From Mesostigma viride (Eukaryota > Streptophyta > Mesostigmatophyceae > Mesostigmatales > Mesostigmataceae): DNA of 64,000 bases. Within the stretch, counting starts at the first letter, position 1. Every line of letters begins with the position of its first letter. The stretch spans positions 6,643,817-6,707,816 of the forward strand of contig RPFO01000080.1 in NCBI GenBank assembly GCA_009746045.1. Reading direction: 5' to 3'. Under the pieces are notes generated by a model. It saw only the letters and a list, made by a program, of their open reading frames with translations. It was not told the DNA's origin and did not search any database. Shown here piece after piece: positions 44,129 to 55,386 of the stretch. The position numbers and the translations under genes were made by a program.

Positions 44129-45061
44129 ATAAGGTATACCCAGAGAGGCCCTTGATCACTTGGTGTCGGTCACCTGGGTTCCTTGCAATGTTGCCCATGA
44201 ACTTAGCTGGGAACCTTGTCTCACCTATAACCATTGGGCAGTGCTCCTGCTTCATGGTTGGTGAATCGTGATTGCATAAAGGATTCTAGGATGAAAACTA
44301 GACGGTACATTTTAGTATAACAACTATGAATTTAGTATCCGACCGACGCCCACCCTTTCTTCTGCAGAGCAACTCGGAGCGCCTGCCGGCCCAGGAACAT
44401 GAGCATACGGAATGGCAAACACCAATTATGGGTTCAGCCAAGACACAATCACAGCGTTTTAGCATTGGCTATCCAGTAGGATAAAATGAGAGGTAGGTTC
44501 AAATAAGCAGACAAAATCGATTTAGACTCCCCGCTTAGCCACACCCAAACCCAATTAGGCCAAGCCATCACAACGTGCACAGTACATGTCCATGCACTAC
44601 AAGAGAAGTTACTAGCTTATCAGTTAACATAACTCGTTCATACTGCTCACAGGCCCTACAACCCTGGACGATGGCCAAGCTGCGGGCTCCGTGGAAGCTG
44701 GTTGCAAAATACATACATGCATGCCCCTTCTGTGATTATTTTCCCTTTGTGATTATGCCCTGTCATTTCCTGTGTGATTATGCCCTGTCTGCCTGTCATT
44801 CCCTGTATGATTATGCCCCCCCGTGCAGATCTTCCCTCCTATTCATCTTCGTTCATTCCCCCCCCACCCCCCACCCCACACACAATTATTGCAAGCCCCC
44901 CCCCCCCCTCTCAAGTCTCCCCCCCCTCGCCCCCCCCCCAAAAAAAGAAACCCTAGCATGGTGCCCCAAATCCTGATTCCTAGCTATTGGCTTACACTGC
45001 TTGAGCGAAACCACTGCAGAATGACAGGGGTTTCATGCTAGCGAGTGAGAGATTACTTTGG
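44129..45061. other. Unassigned, with a C-rich tract
   Basis: No gene recognised. 44850-44942 is a run of C-rich homopolymers (up to about 10 C) with CACACA. The other open frames are compositional. Confidence 0.45.
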
Positions 45062-45579
45062 TCACTGCCTCTTTGGTGGATATCTGTTTAATGTCACAGC
45101 CTGTTGGACCCTCCATAGCACAGCTGCTACTGCGATCCCACACAGGTTCCGTCGAAATGAGGACAGCAAGGAGAAAACACCGACATGGCCAGGCAACTTC
45201 AAGCAATTAAGATGAGAATGATAAATGTGGCCGGGTGGGGGAGTTGCTGGGTAAGAAGTTTGCTGGGTGGGGGATTTGCCGGGTGGAAAATTTGCCAGGA
45301 GGAGGCTTTGCCGGGGCCGGATAGCGTATACCTCTGCAAGGCAAGCACCGGGTGGTTCGCTAGCATTCCAAGCTGAACGTGGTATCAGTAGCGGTGCTAG
45401 TAGTAGTGCGGCAGATGACACCCAGTAGCCCAAGTGCTGAGGAAGATGACACCAGAGCATTCCAAGCCTTACTGTTTACTGGTAGGGGGACAGAGGCCAA
45501 CACCCAAGTATAACATCCAAGTGAGGCGCCAACACCCAAGTGTAATTCAAAGAATGGGACAGGTGGCGCTGCCACGTAC
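45062..45579 (-). other. Downstream part of the DUF1499 gene, last exon not found
   Basis: The donor after the last clear exon is at 45579 (GTACGT on minus), so at least one more exon should lie in this direction. I could not recognise the expected short C-terminal helix. A small tandem repeat (GGATTTGCCGGGTGGAAAATTTGCC type) lies at 45236-45320. Confidence 0.4.
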
Positions 45580-45693
45580 GCGGATGCGCTTGCGGTTGAT
45601 ATCTCCGTCACTCGCGCCCAGGCGCGACGCGGAGCGGTACTCGACGATGCTGCCGTTGCCCTTGGGAAAGAAGAACTCCACGTCATCGACAAA
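45580..45693 (-). CDS. DUF1499 domain protein, exon C (host gene)
   Basis: 38 codons, FVDDVEFFFPKGNGSIVEYRSASRLGASDGDINRKRIR, carrying the family hallmarks: the D-V-E-F strand, the V-x-Y-R-S-A-S-R strand and the G-x-N-R-K-R-I turn. The acceptor is CACCCCGCAG directly before TTT; the donor is GTACGT after CGC. Both ends are phase 0, so it joins exon B exactly as AEFESAIFG-FVDDVEFFF. Proteins of this family in algae and plants are often plastid-targeted and have no settled function. The first bases of the exon with their acceptor recur as diverged copies at about 45770-45800 and 45826-45860. Confidence 0.8.
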
Positions 45694-47123
45694 CTGCGGG
45701 GTGTAAATTACAAAGGTATAATTGGGAAGATAGAATCAGGAAAATAGTGATAGGAAGAAGCTAACCTCATCAACAAACCGTGGGTTGTGGCCACAAGAAG
45801 ATACGATCAGGAAGACAGGATTGGAAAGAACTCCATGTCATCGACAAATCCAGAAGCGTGGCCACAGGAAAATAAAAATAAGAAGCTATGATTAGGAAAG
45901 TAGGATAGGAAGATTGAAAAAGATGAAAATAAACTACAATTAATTAGATGGATGTAGGGAAAACTCGGCATTGCTGACAGACAGTGGAGTGTGGCAGGAA
46001 TAAGAGGGCAGGAGGAGGGCCCGAAGAATATCATGATGGCCACAAGAGCAGAGCTTTATTGCCAAGGAAGAAAGGCAGGAAACACACCATGACCACATGG
46101 AGTGGAAAATGGCCAGAGAAAAAGGCAAGATAGATGCAATAGCAAGGAGCCAGGATACATCCGAGGAACGGTGCCCAACGCAACGATAGCGCCAGGCGGT
46201 CATTATACTACTTACAAAAGTTCCAGACAACAGCGCCAGGCTGTCACTACACTACTAACGATAACATCAGGCGGCCACTGTGTCACTAAAGATAGCACAA
46301 CGCGGTTGCTGGCCGCATTGTGCTTCTGCACGACGAAACGGCCAGGCAGTTGCCGGGCAATTAAGGATGCCAGCTGCGGTAGGCATACTCTTGCCTATGT
46401 CGAGAATCACCCTTCTATAAAAGAAGCCTTTGGCAGCAACCTCGCGCCACAACATCTACTAGAATAGGTATGGCTATTTCTATGACCACATGGCGATGAT
46501 ACTGCGGGTGAATGCCACCACTCTGACCATGAAGATTATAAATATAGCAAATAGCTTGTAGATAGATGATATACACATAGCTACAAAACCAATCAATCAT
46601 GTCAATCAATAAACACTTTGCTTCCATCCCCCCACTCCATCAACCTCCACTTTCGACCCCTTTCCTACTTTCCCCTGTCCCCCATGGCTCTGCCCCCCTC
46701 GTCTTCACCCCTCTCCCCTCTCCCCTCCCCCCTCCTCCCTCCCCCCGCCCCACTTCCTTACCCCCGCCCCTGTGGGGAAAGCAAGAGTGAGCAGAAAGAG
46801 CAATAGGTGGACACACAGGGGTGGACCAATGCGAGCAGAACGCAGCAGTAGGTGGACACGCAGGGGTGGACCAATCCGAGCAGAAACAGCAGTAGGAGGA
46901 CACACGGGGGTGGGCGATTGCGAGCCCAAAGGAAGAGGGGCCCCAAGGAAGAAGAAGGCTTGGGCAAGCGCAAACTAGAAATCTTTCTTGTATAACCTGG
47001 CAAACTAAGAGAACTTTCCCTATGTGCGAGCAAAAAAGGCTGACACTGTCCCCTTTCCACCAACGCATACCCCACCCGCTGGACACCGACATGCCCTCCC
47101 GCCCCCCTCCCACCGCCACATAC
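45694..47123 (-). other. DUF1499 intron with tandem repeats
   Basis: Contains decayed tandem copies of the exon C acceptor region (45700-45960), short repeats around GCCAGGCGGTCA (46190-46300), a C/T-rich tract (46620-46760) and about three units of a 42-bp repeat (46795-46925). No other gene is evident. Confidence 0.55.
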
Positions 47124-47216
47124 CCCGAAAATGGCGCTCTCGAACTCGGCGTAGAGGTAGTCGTCAGTCTGCTTGACAATGCGGGGGGTGAAGCCGTCCT
47201 GGTCGCACCCTTGCAC
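47124..47216 (-). CDS. DUF1499 domain protein, exon B (host gene)
   Basis: 31 codons: VQGCDQDGFTPRIVKQTDDYLYAEFESAIFG. The pattern K-Q-T-D-D-Y-L-Y-A-E-F-E-S is the central strand pair of DUF1499. The acceptor TGCCTGCCAG precedes GTG, and the donor GTATGT follows GGG; both are phase 0. It links ELVEV of exon A to FVDDVEF of exon C. Confidence 0.82.
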
Positions 47217-47319
47217 CTGGCAGGCACCCAGGGAGGCAGGCAGGCAGCGGCAGACACGCCGTACGGCCACATGCGCCACGGAGTGTCACTGCCTAAAATG
47301 ACGCACGGTCTACATCCTT

Positions 47320-47580
47320 GTATCGAAAGTCGTCGCCAGAAGTGCATCGAAAGTCGTCACCAGAAGTGCATCGAAAGTCGTCATCAGAAGTGCATCGAAA
47401 GTCGTCATCAGAAGTGCATTAAAAGTCGTCATCAGAAGTGCATTAAAAGTCGTCATCAGAAGTGCATTAAAAGTCGTCATCAGAAGTGCATCAAAAGTTG
47501 TGATAAGTGCATCAAAAGTTGTGATAAGTGCATCGAAAGTTGTGATGAGTGCATCAAAAGTTGTGATAAGTGAATCAAAA
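47320..47580. repeat. Minisatellite in DUF1499 intron
   Basis: Units of about 24 bp (GTGCATCGAAAGTCGTCATCAGAA) grade into 21-bp units (GTGCATCAAAAGTTGTGATAA). The unit lengths are multiples of three and create a spurious open frame. Confidence 0.95.
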
Positions 47581-47896
47581 CGTCCTTGCCTACATCCATC
47601 CTCTCTTCCAGAACATTAATTATTCAGCACGCAGACTGCGCCACGAGAAGATCCCGCATCCTCTTGCCCGCACCCCCTTGCCCGCATCCTCTTGCCCGCA
47701 TCCTCTTGCTCCCCTCGCTGGTTCTGCATGCATCGAGAACTAGAGATTTGTACTACATGAGGGTCGGCCTCACCCAGCATGCACGGAGAGCTAGGAAACC
47801 TTGGTTAGCCCAGCATCCCGCCGTACAAGCAACGCACCGACCCCTGACATTACAGTATTATCCTTCACCCCTCCCAGGCTCCCACGGGCCACGCAC

Positions 47897-48101
47897 CACC
47901 TCCACCAGCTCCTTCATCGCCTCCGCCTGCGTGATCGGCTTCTTGCGCCCGCGGCCCTCCTCCGGGTTATACGTCCAGGGGGGGATGAAGTGGGCAGGGT
48001 CGTTGATCTCTTCGGCCGTCGACACGCAGTTGGGCGTGGGCGGGCACAGGCCCAGCGTGGCCACGTCCCTGCGGATGCCCAGGGTGGAGGGGCGGGTCCC
48101 G
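47897..48101 (-). CDS. DUF1499 domain protein, exon A (host gene)
   Basis: Encodes RPSTLGIRRDVATLGLCPPTPNCVST, then AEEINDPAHFIPPWTYNPEE and KKPITQAEAMKELVEV. The CP-x-x-PNCVST motif and the conserved His/Pro (AHFIPPW) are the N-terminal signature of DUF1499. The donor is GTGCGT at 47896, typical of volvocine algae, in phase 0 with exon B. The acceptor is probably CCACCACCAG ending at 48102. Upstream exons, including any transit peptide, were not identified beyond the repeats at 48120-48320 and 48440-48760. Confidence 0.82.
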
Positions 48102-48109
48102 CTGGTGGT

Positions 48110-48320
48110 GGGCATGTGGGGGGAAGTGGTGGTGGGCATGTTGTGGGCATTGGTGGTGGGCATGTGGGTGGTGGTGGTGGTGGTGGTCACGCGGCCGGTG
48201 GTGGTTTGGGATATGGTGGAGTGGGTGTGGCCGGGGGCAAATGTGGTGAGGGATGATGGGGATTATTGCGGGGGGGAAGGGGGGGGGGGGGGGGGGGGGG
48301 GGTGGCGGGGGCAGTAGGGG
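48110..48320. repeat. GTGGTG and poly-G low-complexity tract
   Basis: GGTGGTGGGCATGT units followed by GGTGGT repeats and a run of about 19 G near 48280-48300. It lies immediately upstream of exon A on the minus strand. Confidence 0.9.
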
Positions 48321-48439
48321 TGTGGCGGGACGTGGTGGGGTTGTGACGGTGGAGGGTTCCGTTGCCGGCATGTGTGGATGAAGGTTGGTTGAGTACTCAT
48401 AGAAACAGAGGATCATGTGGACAGTAGTAGAGCTTGGCT

Positions 48440-48765
48440 TCACAAGATTAAGAGGACACTAGGAGGCACATTAGTAGGACACTAGGGAAAGATTAGGAGG
48501 AAACTAGGAGGCACATGAGTAGGACACTAGGGAAAGATTAGGAGGAAACTAGGAGGCACATTAGGAGGACTCAAGGGAAAGATTAGGAGGAAACTACGAG
48601 GCACATGACTAGGACACTAGAGGCACATTAGTAGGACACTAGGAGGCACATTAGGAGGACTCAAGGGAAAGATTAGGAGGAAACTACGAGGCACATGACT
48701 AGGACACTAGGGAAACATTAGGAGGACACTAGGAGGCACATTAGGAGGACACTAGGGAAAGACGT
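48440..48765. repeat. Minisatellite of GAGGCACATTAGGAGGACACTAGG type
   Basis: Higher-order tandem repeat built from AGGAGGCACATTAG, GGACACTAGGGAAAGATTA and GGAGGAAACT words. About eight irregular units. Confidence 0.92.
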
Positions 48766-50636
48766 TGCCACCTGCAATGTCCATATGGGCCATGTTGTGT
48801 GGCAGGGCGATCCGAGAGTGCAGCAGCCTGAAAGTAGCTGCTGAGAGTTCGCAATGGGTTTTGAGAGTAGATGCTGAGAGTTTGCACTGGGTGTTGCGAA
48901 GTAGGTGGCACATGAGCTACTGCAGGCGGCGAGCGAGTGGGGGGAAGGGTAAGTGATGGATGCTCTTATTGCTGCGACATGCACAGCCACGACAATGACG
49001 GCATTGACCCCCTATGTCTGCAATGACTGAATAAATGGGAGGATATCAATAAGCACTCACTAGTGTCAGATGACTTGACAGTTTTTGGGAGGATTTTTGA
49101 AAAAAAAGTGAGAAGGGAGACGGATTGATCCTTTCTTAAAATGAATTAAAGAGGTGTATGTGTGTGTGTGTGTGTATGTGTGTGTGGTCACTATGAAAGG
49201 GCATCGTATGTGTGAGTGTGTCGCGTGATATGTGTCTGACAGCGAGAGAAGAGAGGGGGGAGAAGGGAAAAGACTACAAGAAGTGAGTGGTTTGTATAAG
49301 TAAAAAACAAACGAGCAAGCAAGAAGGCTCAAAATTCCATCTGTTCCGGGTTCATCCCGGCAGGCATTATCTAAGCCAATCATCTAAATAAATCTGCAAG
49401 ATAATCTCCTCAAGTGGCGGGATTCGCAGGTGAAGCAGTATCTGACTATCCATAAGACAAGTATGATACAAGTATGTCACATGGTATCTGACTATCAATC
49501 AGACAAGTATGATACAAGTATGTCAAATGGGCTAGGCGCTGATCTTCAACACAACGCTGTAACATGGGAAATCCACCAAATAACAAAGGCATTAGCTGCA
49601 CAAAGGGCCCACGTCAACAGACACTTACTACAAGTTGACCCCATTGAACTATGTCATGACCTGCAGAGGGTAGGGTCACAGAGGGTTGGCCACCACTCGC
49701 AGGTAGCGGTGCTGCTAAGAGGTAGCCTTGGGAAGGCAAACGCCAGATGACAATAGCCAGGCCCTCACATCTCTAGAAAACCTTTGTGCTGGCTGGTAGT
49801 ACTTGCCCGTTCATGTTGGTGCGTGGGGCCAGGTTTACGTGGATACATCACCAGAGATGGGGAATATGATACGCCTGCCTACGGTCGCTCACTAGTTCAC
49901 CAGAGTGCACGGTATGTCCAATTGAGTCGCAGGATCTCCACCGAACAGTAAGAATATATTGACACGACCCTTGACAAGAGAAACGCATGGCGATGATATG
50001 GTTGGCCACAAAAGGACAGAAGTTCACGAAGGACGGCCTACCTAAAGCTGAAGATGGCTCCAAGGACGCCGACGTTGACGCTGTTCAGCAGCAGCTCCCT
50101 GGAAGGACGTTAGATGTTGGCAAACCAAGGCAAGCAGGGGGAGCCGTTAACACGGAGCAGCAGGCAACTGTCGAGATCACCAAGGCGTTTTGCGGATAGC
50201 ACGGGGGCTATCAAGGAGCGCTAACATAATCATTTGGAACTGCAAGCAGGGCCACCTGCCTTCGAGTGCTTGCATTGCCGCTTGTCTCGCTACCGTTGTT
50301 TTCTTCCACAAGCTTCGCGAACGCAGGGCGTGCAGTTTCCCGGCGCAGCTGGGCCTTTCCGCTCGTTGAGAAGCTGAGTGGAAGAGCAATGACGCTGGAC
50401 AGCTGAGCTGCAATCATTTTAAATTGCGTGACCAGGTGAACAGAAATCCGAGAAGAGCAGCCCGAGCATACAACACAGACAGTTCTGCACCGGCAAGCAC
50501 GGCGTTTTACTGGAAGCGCTTGTGCACGTGCGAGTCTTGTTATGATCGGCAGATAAGACGGGTATGACAACCACGCTAGAATTAATGTTCAAGAAAGGCC
50601 AGGAGCCCAGGACAGACGAAAGATACAGTCCAAGTA
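48766..50636. other. 1.9 kb with no assignable gene
   Basis: A (GT)n run lies at 49155-49187, and a two-fold repeat of TATCTGACTATC...GACAAGTATGATACAAGTATGTCA at 49439-49529. Open frames of 70-119 codons overlap on both strands and show no motif. The initial part may belong to the 5' end of the DUF1499 gene. Confidence 0.4.
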
Positions 50637-51573
50637 CAGTCATTCCCGCGTTAAGTTGCGTTTCTTAAGGTTGCGTTCCCGCGTTAAGTTGCGGCGCCGA
50701 AGTTTGGGGGGCGACCGCAACTTAAGCATGGAGGCCATCGCAACTTAACGCGGTAACGACCCAATTTGTAGGTGTCAGGCCATTTTTGGCCGCGCAGGAG
50801 GCCATTTTTTGCTAAGTCCGGACCCGCTACTTGATTTTAGGGGGCAAAATACGCAAGCCCCACTGGCGAGCAAATTTCCCCGCCTGCTGGCTTAGGTCAT
50901 GAAAAGCGCGAATGCAACCTTACAAATTCAGTTTTGCAGCCTGCGGGCTGCGGTACATAAGAATCCACGACCATGCATGGTCGGTCATCTGTAATTGAGA
51001 CATCTTGCCATAAATTACCACCATAGTCATGCCGAACTTCATTGACCATAGTCATGCCGAATGCCGCACCGCAGAAGGGCAAAGACAAGGTTGTTGAGGC
51101 CACAGGCAGTCTCGCTGCCTGTCGGTGGCCTCCATGCTGTTATTATTGTTTACATGCAGGCCATCATTGACAGTAAATGAAGCTTCCCTCACGACTGTTC
51201 CCATGTTTTGTCACAGTCAAACGTGAAGCCGGCTGGCCGGCAATCAAGTAACCCGCCAAAAAAAAAGCCGAAGTCAGAGGGTTTAACACACATTTGTGTT
51301 ATAAAACGCAGGCACTGCGTGGCTGCCCACGGCGTGTTTTGCAGCCCGCCTTTCAGTTTGTCCACAATATCTGGCCTGGAAAATGGACTTTGGCCGGCTT
51401 TGACGCTGCAGCTGGATCGGGCTTGACGAGAGCTGTCGAATGCCGTATAGAAGTCCGTCAGAGGAGGAGGTGGTGGGCTGCTAGCCTAATTCTGCCGTTA
51501 AGTTGCGTTCCCGCGTTAAGTTGCGGCGCCAAGTTTTGGGGGGCGATCGCAACTTAACGCGGGAATGACTGTA
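50635..51573. mobile_element. pogo/Tigger-like inverted-repeat DNA element with TA duplication
   Basis: 50637-51571 begins CAGTCATTCCCGCGTTAAG and ends with its exact inverse (24-bp perfect terminal inverted repeats), flanked by TA on both sides. CAGTCATTCCCGCGTTAAG resembles the ends of pogo/Tigger elements. Subterminal copies of the same motif (50690, 50740, 51510) add further inverted repeats. No transposase is recognisable inside, so the copy is non-autonomous. Confidence 0.8.
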
Positions 51574-51636
51574 CATACTTACACGTGTTGAGACGAACCC
51601 GCGTGAGATTTCTAGCCGACGTGGCCGCGTGGCCCG

Positions 51637-51970
<334 letters not shown>

Positions 51971-52008
51971 CAGAGAGTCGGGCTATGACCGGCGGGCGGC
52001 GTGAGATC

Positions 52009-52060
52009 CAACTGAACTGAACTGAACCGAACTGATCTGAACTGAACTCAGAACCGACCG
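52009..52060. repeat. (ACTGA)n microsatellite
   Basis: About ten imperfect units of CTGAA/CCGAA. Confidence 0.85.
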
Positions 52061-52096
52061 GCCATGACCAGCGGGCATTCAGCTGCCTGACTAACA

Positions 52097-52147
52097 GCAA
52101 TAAGTTGAGTCGAGTTGAGTTTATTCCCGCGCCGGTGTTAGTTAGTC

Positions 52148-52206
<59 letters not shown>

Positions 52207-52237
52207 CAGTTGGTTGTATCCCACGCCGCACATGGGC
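52097..52237 (-). mobile_element. Retroposon remnants with microsatellite tails, minus strand
   Basis: On the minus strand, CCCATGTGCGGCGTGGGATACAACC runs into (CTAA)n (52136-52212 on plus as GTTA repeats). Next to it, CCGGCGCGGGAATAAACTC runs into (CAACT)-type repeats. Similar 3' ends with different tails occur at 37485-37520 and 52268-52351. They read as a family of short retroposons whose tails are microsatellites. Confidence 0.45.
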
Positions 52238-52255
52238 CGCGCCGGTGTTTTTTGT

Positions 52256-52303
52256 ACGGTGACTGCACTATAGATTCTCTGCTGCCCATGTGCGGCGTGG
52301 GAC

Positions 52304-52352
<49 letters not shown>

Positions 52353-52363
52353 CGGTGACTGCA
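52256..52363 (+). mobile_element. 84-bp retroposon with (CAA)n tail and 12-bp target duplication
   Basis: The insert 52268-52351 is flanked by ACGGTGACTGCA at 52256-52267 and 52352-52363. It carries GCCCATGTGCGGCGTGGGACAC followed by about 15 CAA. The body is the inverse of 52213-52236. Confidence 0.75.
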
Positions 52364-52439
52364 GCTTGGTCGATGGCCATCTCTGAAATATCTGACCGAG
52401 CTGGCACGGGAGAACCTGATGGCGCTGACGGGGCACGCG

Positions 52440-52776
52440 AAAGTAACTAGTAAGCCCGAATGCCTCGTGTTCTTTTTCAAAAGCGCGCTGATGAAGTCGA
52501 ACTGGGCGAACTACCGTCCCATACGACTACTCACGGTTGCGTACAAAATCATCAGTAAAATACTACAACTACGCATTTACACAGTACTCGACGACCTAAT
52601 CGGTCCGGAACAAGTCGGCTTCCGCGCTAACCTACACATAAACGATAGCATTACCATGCTTATGGACATAGTGGAAAAAGCGTGGCGCCACAACATACTC
52701 GGCATCATACTATTCTGGGATTTCAAAAAAGCTTTTGACCGCATGTGTTGGGACTACCTCGAGAAGACATTGCGCG
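52440..52776 (+). pseudogene. L1-like LINE reverse transcriptase fragment
   Basis: Translation gives SNWANYRPIRLLTVAYKIISKILQLRI, VLDDLIGPEQVGFRANLHINDSI and LFWDFKKAFDRMCWDYL. These are the first RT blocks of APE-type (L1-like) LINEs, with the catalytic Asp in FKKAFDRM. It is cut off at 52776 by the third Gypsy element, so the YxDD box is missing here. The upstream end is unclear, near the (CAA)n repeats. Confidence 0.8.
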
Positions 52777-53350
52777 TGTTACGTCGCGTAACTTTTGTTG
52801 TTGTTACGGACGTAAATTAGGTCCCTTGTTGCCTCAGCCATTCCGGAGCAGTTCGCTGACTTTCCTAGGCTTACGTGTAGTAAGGACCTTTTGGCCGGTC
52901 GGTACCGGGCCTTGTGACGTGGCACTTGTACAGTATGGTGGTTCGGTGCAGTCGCGCCGCGCTGCGTACTTTAGTAGTGGTCCTTTTATCCTGCGTGTGA
53001 ACCTTGTGGACGTGCGTTGGTCCTGTGTGCGAGGGTCGATGTCGGCCCGAGCATACACGCCTGTCGGCGATCATTTATGCAGCAGTTGTCCTTCGTGAAT
53101 GGCACTCGGCGTGTGTTAAATGAATTAACACATATAGGCTTGGGTCACGGCAGTGTAGTATTGTTTCCTTCGTAGTACCCTGGTTTTATTCGGTATATGG
53201 CGTATTATAAGGGAATGCATTGAGAAGCAGCGTCGTCGCGTCCTAGGTCTTATAGCCAATATAGCTCCTCACTCCTCGGTAGGTGCCTCATCACTAGTTT
53301 AGGTAAGGTTAGGCGAGATGTTTGGGATAGAGTCGAGCCAGGACGTAACA
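52777..53350 (+). repeat. 5' LTR of Gypsy G3
   Basis: 574 bp, TGTTACGTCGCGTAAC... to ...GGACGTAACA. It is clearly diverged from the G1/G2 LTRs in the middle but keeps the terminal palindrome and the GGCTTGGGTCACGGCAGTG block. The primer site TGGTAGCGGAGG follows at 53352. Confidence 0.9.
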
Positions 53351-53819
53351 ATGGTAGCGGAGGTTTAGGTAGACGCGACGAAGTTCCCTTGCAACCCTAT
53401 ACGCCAGAGGCCTTCCGCGGCCAGGGCACAGAAGAAGACAACCTCTTGACAGGTAATGGGCGGGTCGCCGTCAAGCTAGGGGGGTAGTGCTGCCCGATTC
53501 GGGACACGCCCTGCCTAGAAGTTAGACCTGCTCAAAGCGGATGAACTCCTCACGTAGCTAGTTCCTTTTCCTTTTCCTTCTGTTTGTGCATTTCCTTGCT
53601 GGGTGCTGTTTGACGTTAGCTAGTGGGTTTGACGGTTCAATAGTGATGGATAGTGGGACGATTAGCGTCCCTTTAGACTACACCTCTTTTCCGTGCACGC
53701 TGCTGCGTTTTCTTATATGCTCGTTAGCTCTAGGCGAGCATCATAGATGCTTTGTGGGGGGGGGAGGAGAGGTAGGACCTCCTCCACCTCAAGTGCCTCC
53801 TATCCGTTCATTAGGAATC
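53351..53819 (+). other. Leader of Gypsy G3
   Basis: Aligns with 23540-23970 of G2 (AATGGGCGGGTCGCC...CAAGCTAGG, GGGACACGC). It includes another polypurine tract, GTGGGGGGGGGAGGAGAGG, near 53753-53771. It ends at the Copia target duplication GAATC (53815-53819). Confidence 0.75.
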
Positions 53820-54436
53820 AGTTGTGAGGGTGAGAATGCCACGAATTCCGCCATGGTTCTTGCAGGAAGTTGCCTTTATTAATAACAAGGAAACACAGAC
53901 GTAAGTCACGTCACTTCCAAGACTGCACGCAGCACAGACGACAGGGTCGCAGTGCCAAGAGAACGTGCACGCAAGAACTAGCGTCCCGGTGTGACCAAGT
54001 CACTCATATAGCTTGCTAGGGACGCGTCCAAGTATTCAGCTGCACTGTCACAGCTGAACTGTCAATCAATTGATTACACAGACTCTGGCACGCCTTTGGC
54101 GCGCAGATCTATCAATTGTCCATACGGCTAGTCCTGTGGACCTATCCGTACACTAGTCAGCATCAATTGTCTCATAGGTCCTGGCGCGCTACAGCACGCC
54201 TACCTATCAATTGACCATCAAGTCCTGTACAAGTCCTGTCAACGTCCTGCGGACTATCAAAGTGACACTTGTACATCCTGTGTCCGTACGCGCCCACAGT
54301 GGCGCGCCGGGTACTGTCGGCACAGCCTAGGAAACGTCATAACTTTTACGTTCCTTAACCAAATGAGGCGTTCAAGGTGCCGTTGGAAAGAGCGTAACAA
54401 TCTCTATCCATCTAACGTAAATCCTTTACGTTAACT
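53820..54436 (-). repeat. 3' LTR of the Copia-type element
   Basis: 617 bp. On the minus strand it starts AGTTAACGTAAAGG and ends CTCACAACT. The ends are AGTT/AACT, not TG/CA. Confidence 0.93.
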
Positions 54437-54456
54437 CCAATCCCTTCTTTTCTTTA
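54437..54456 (-). other. Polypurine tract of the Copia-type element
   Basis: On the minus strand, AAAGAAAAGAAGGGATTGG directly precedes the 3' LTR. Confidence 0.8.
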
Positions 54457-55386
54457 GGGATCACATCCCCTGCCAGGGACCCTTGAAGTAGCTTGAAATG
54501 TCCTTCACTCCAGCTTGAAGCTTGAACAGATGTCTTTAATGGCCAATGCCATTCCCCCAGCCCTTTCTTTTAAGGAACTGGAAAAGAAACAGATCTGCCA
54601 CAGGGAAAACCATTCCATGAGAAATGGATAAAAACCTATGGAAGTGGCATTACAGAGTACCACCAGATATTAGAAGCACACAAAATTAAATACATACAGG
54701 TTAATTCTATGAGGTCTTCTCCAGGAATTAATCCCATCACCTCGGTAGAGCCTCCAGTACAATGACCTTCTGGCGGTGAGTTACATTAATCCCAGATACT
54801 AATCCCATAAAACCCAGTACATATTCAATATAAGTACAATAAATCCATGACAATTAAAATACCACTTGACAAAGTAAGGCGTATTACAATAGTTTGCCTG
54901 TCATTCTCTCAACAGGGGTCTATTGGCGCCCGTCTTACGGCGCCCGTCTACTTGCCAGATGGTAAACTGCCACAGCAAACAAATGACAAAATGAAACACA
55001 TAGGCAACAATTAAATCCTGCCCTGGGGAACTAGGGAAGTCTGAACAGGCAAACACCTGAACAGGCCAGCTTGTAGAAACATAATACCAGGGAATCGAAC
55101 CCCGCCCTATAAACCCCAGAATAAAGGTTCCCAGACCATTGTGAGAAGTATGTACAAATATACATTTCTTTTAAAATAGAATACATGGTCTGTAATGGAC
55201 CTGTCAACCTTGTGTAGTCAACAGCATGAACCCCAGCCAAAACCTGGCTGTATCCTGATTAAAATCAGAGTGAGTGTACCATGGTCCATGAGCCTTAGTA
55301 CAGACTAAAATACAGGTATTATGCCAGTCACAATGCTGACACTACCACACAATCTGCTCTCCAATGCCCTATAACCAGGCACCAGC
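54457..55386 (-). other. 3' untranslated region of the Copia-type element
   Basis: About 930 bases between the RNase H stop and the polypurine tract. No ORF with any recognisable motif is present. Confidence 0.6.

Noticed and set aside
47022-47573. 183-codon plus-strand ORF (HQKCIESR repeats)
   Set aside because: It runs over the DUF1499 exon B in antisense and then over a 24-bp minisatellite; it is not a gene.
47320-47580. CRISPR-like array
   Set aside because: Units are directly adjacent, with no unique spacers, and lie within a eukaryotic intron; it is a minisatellite.
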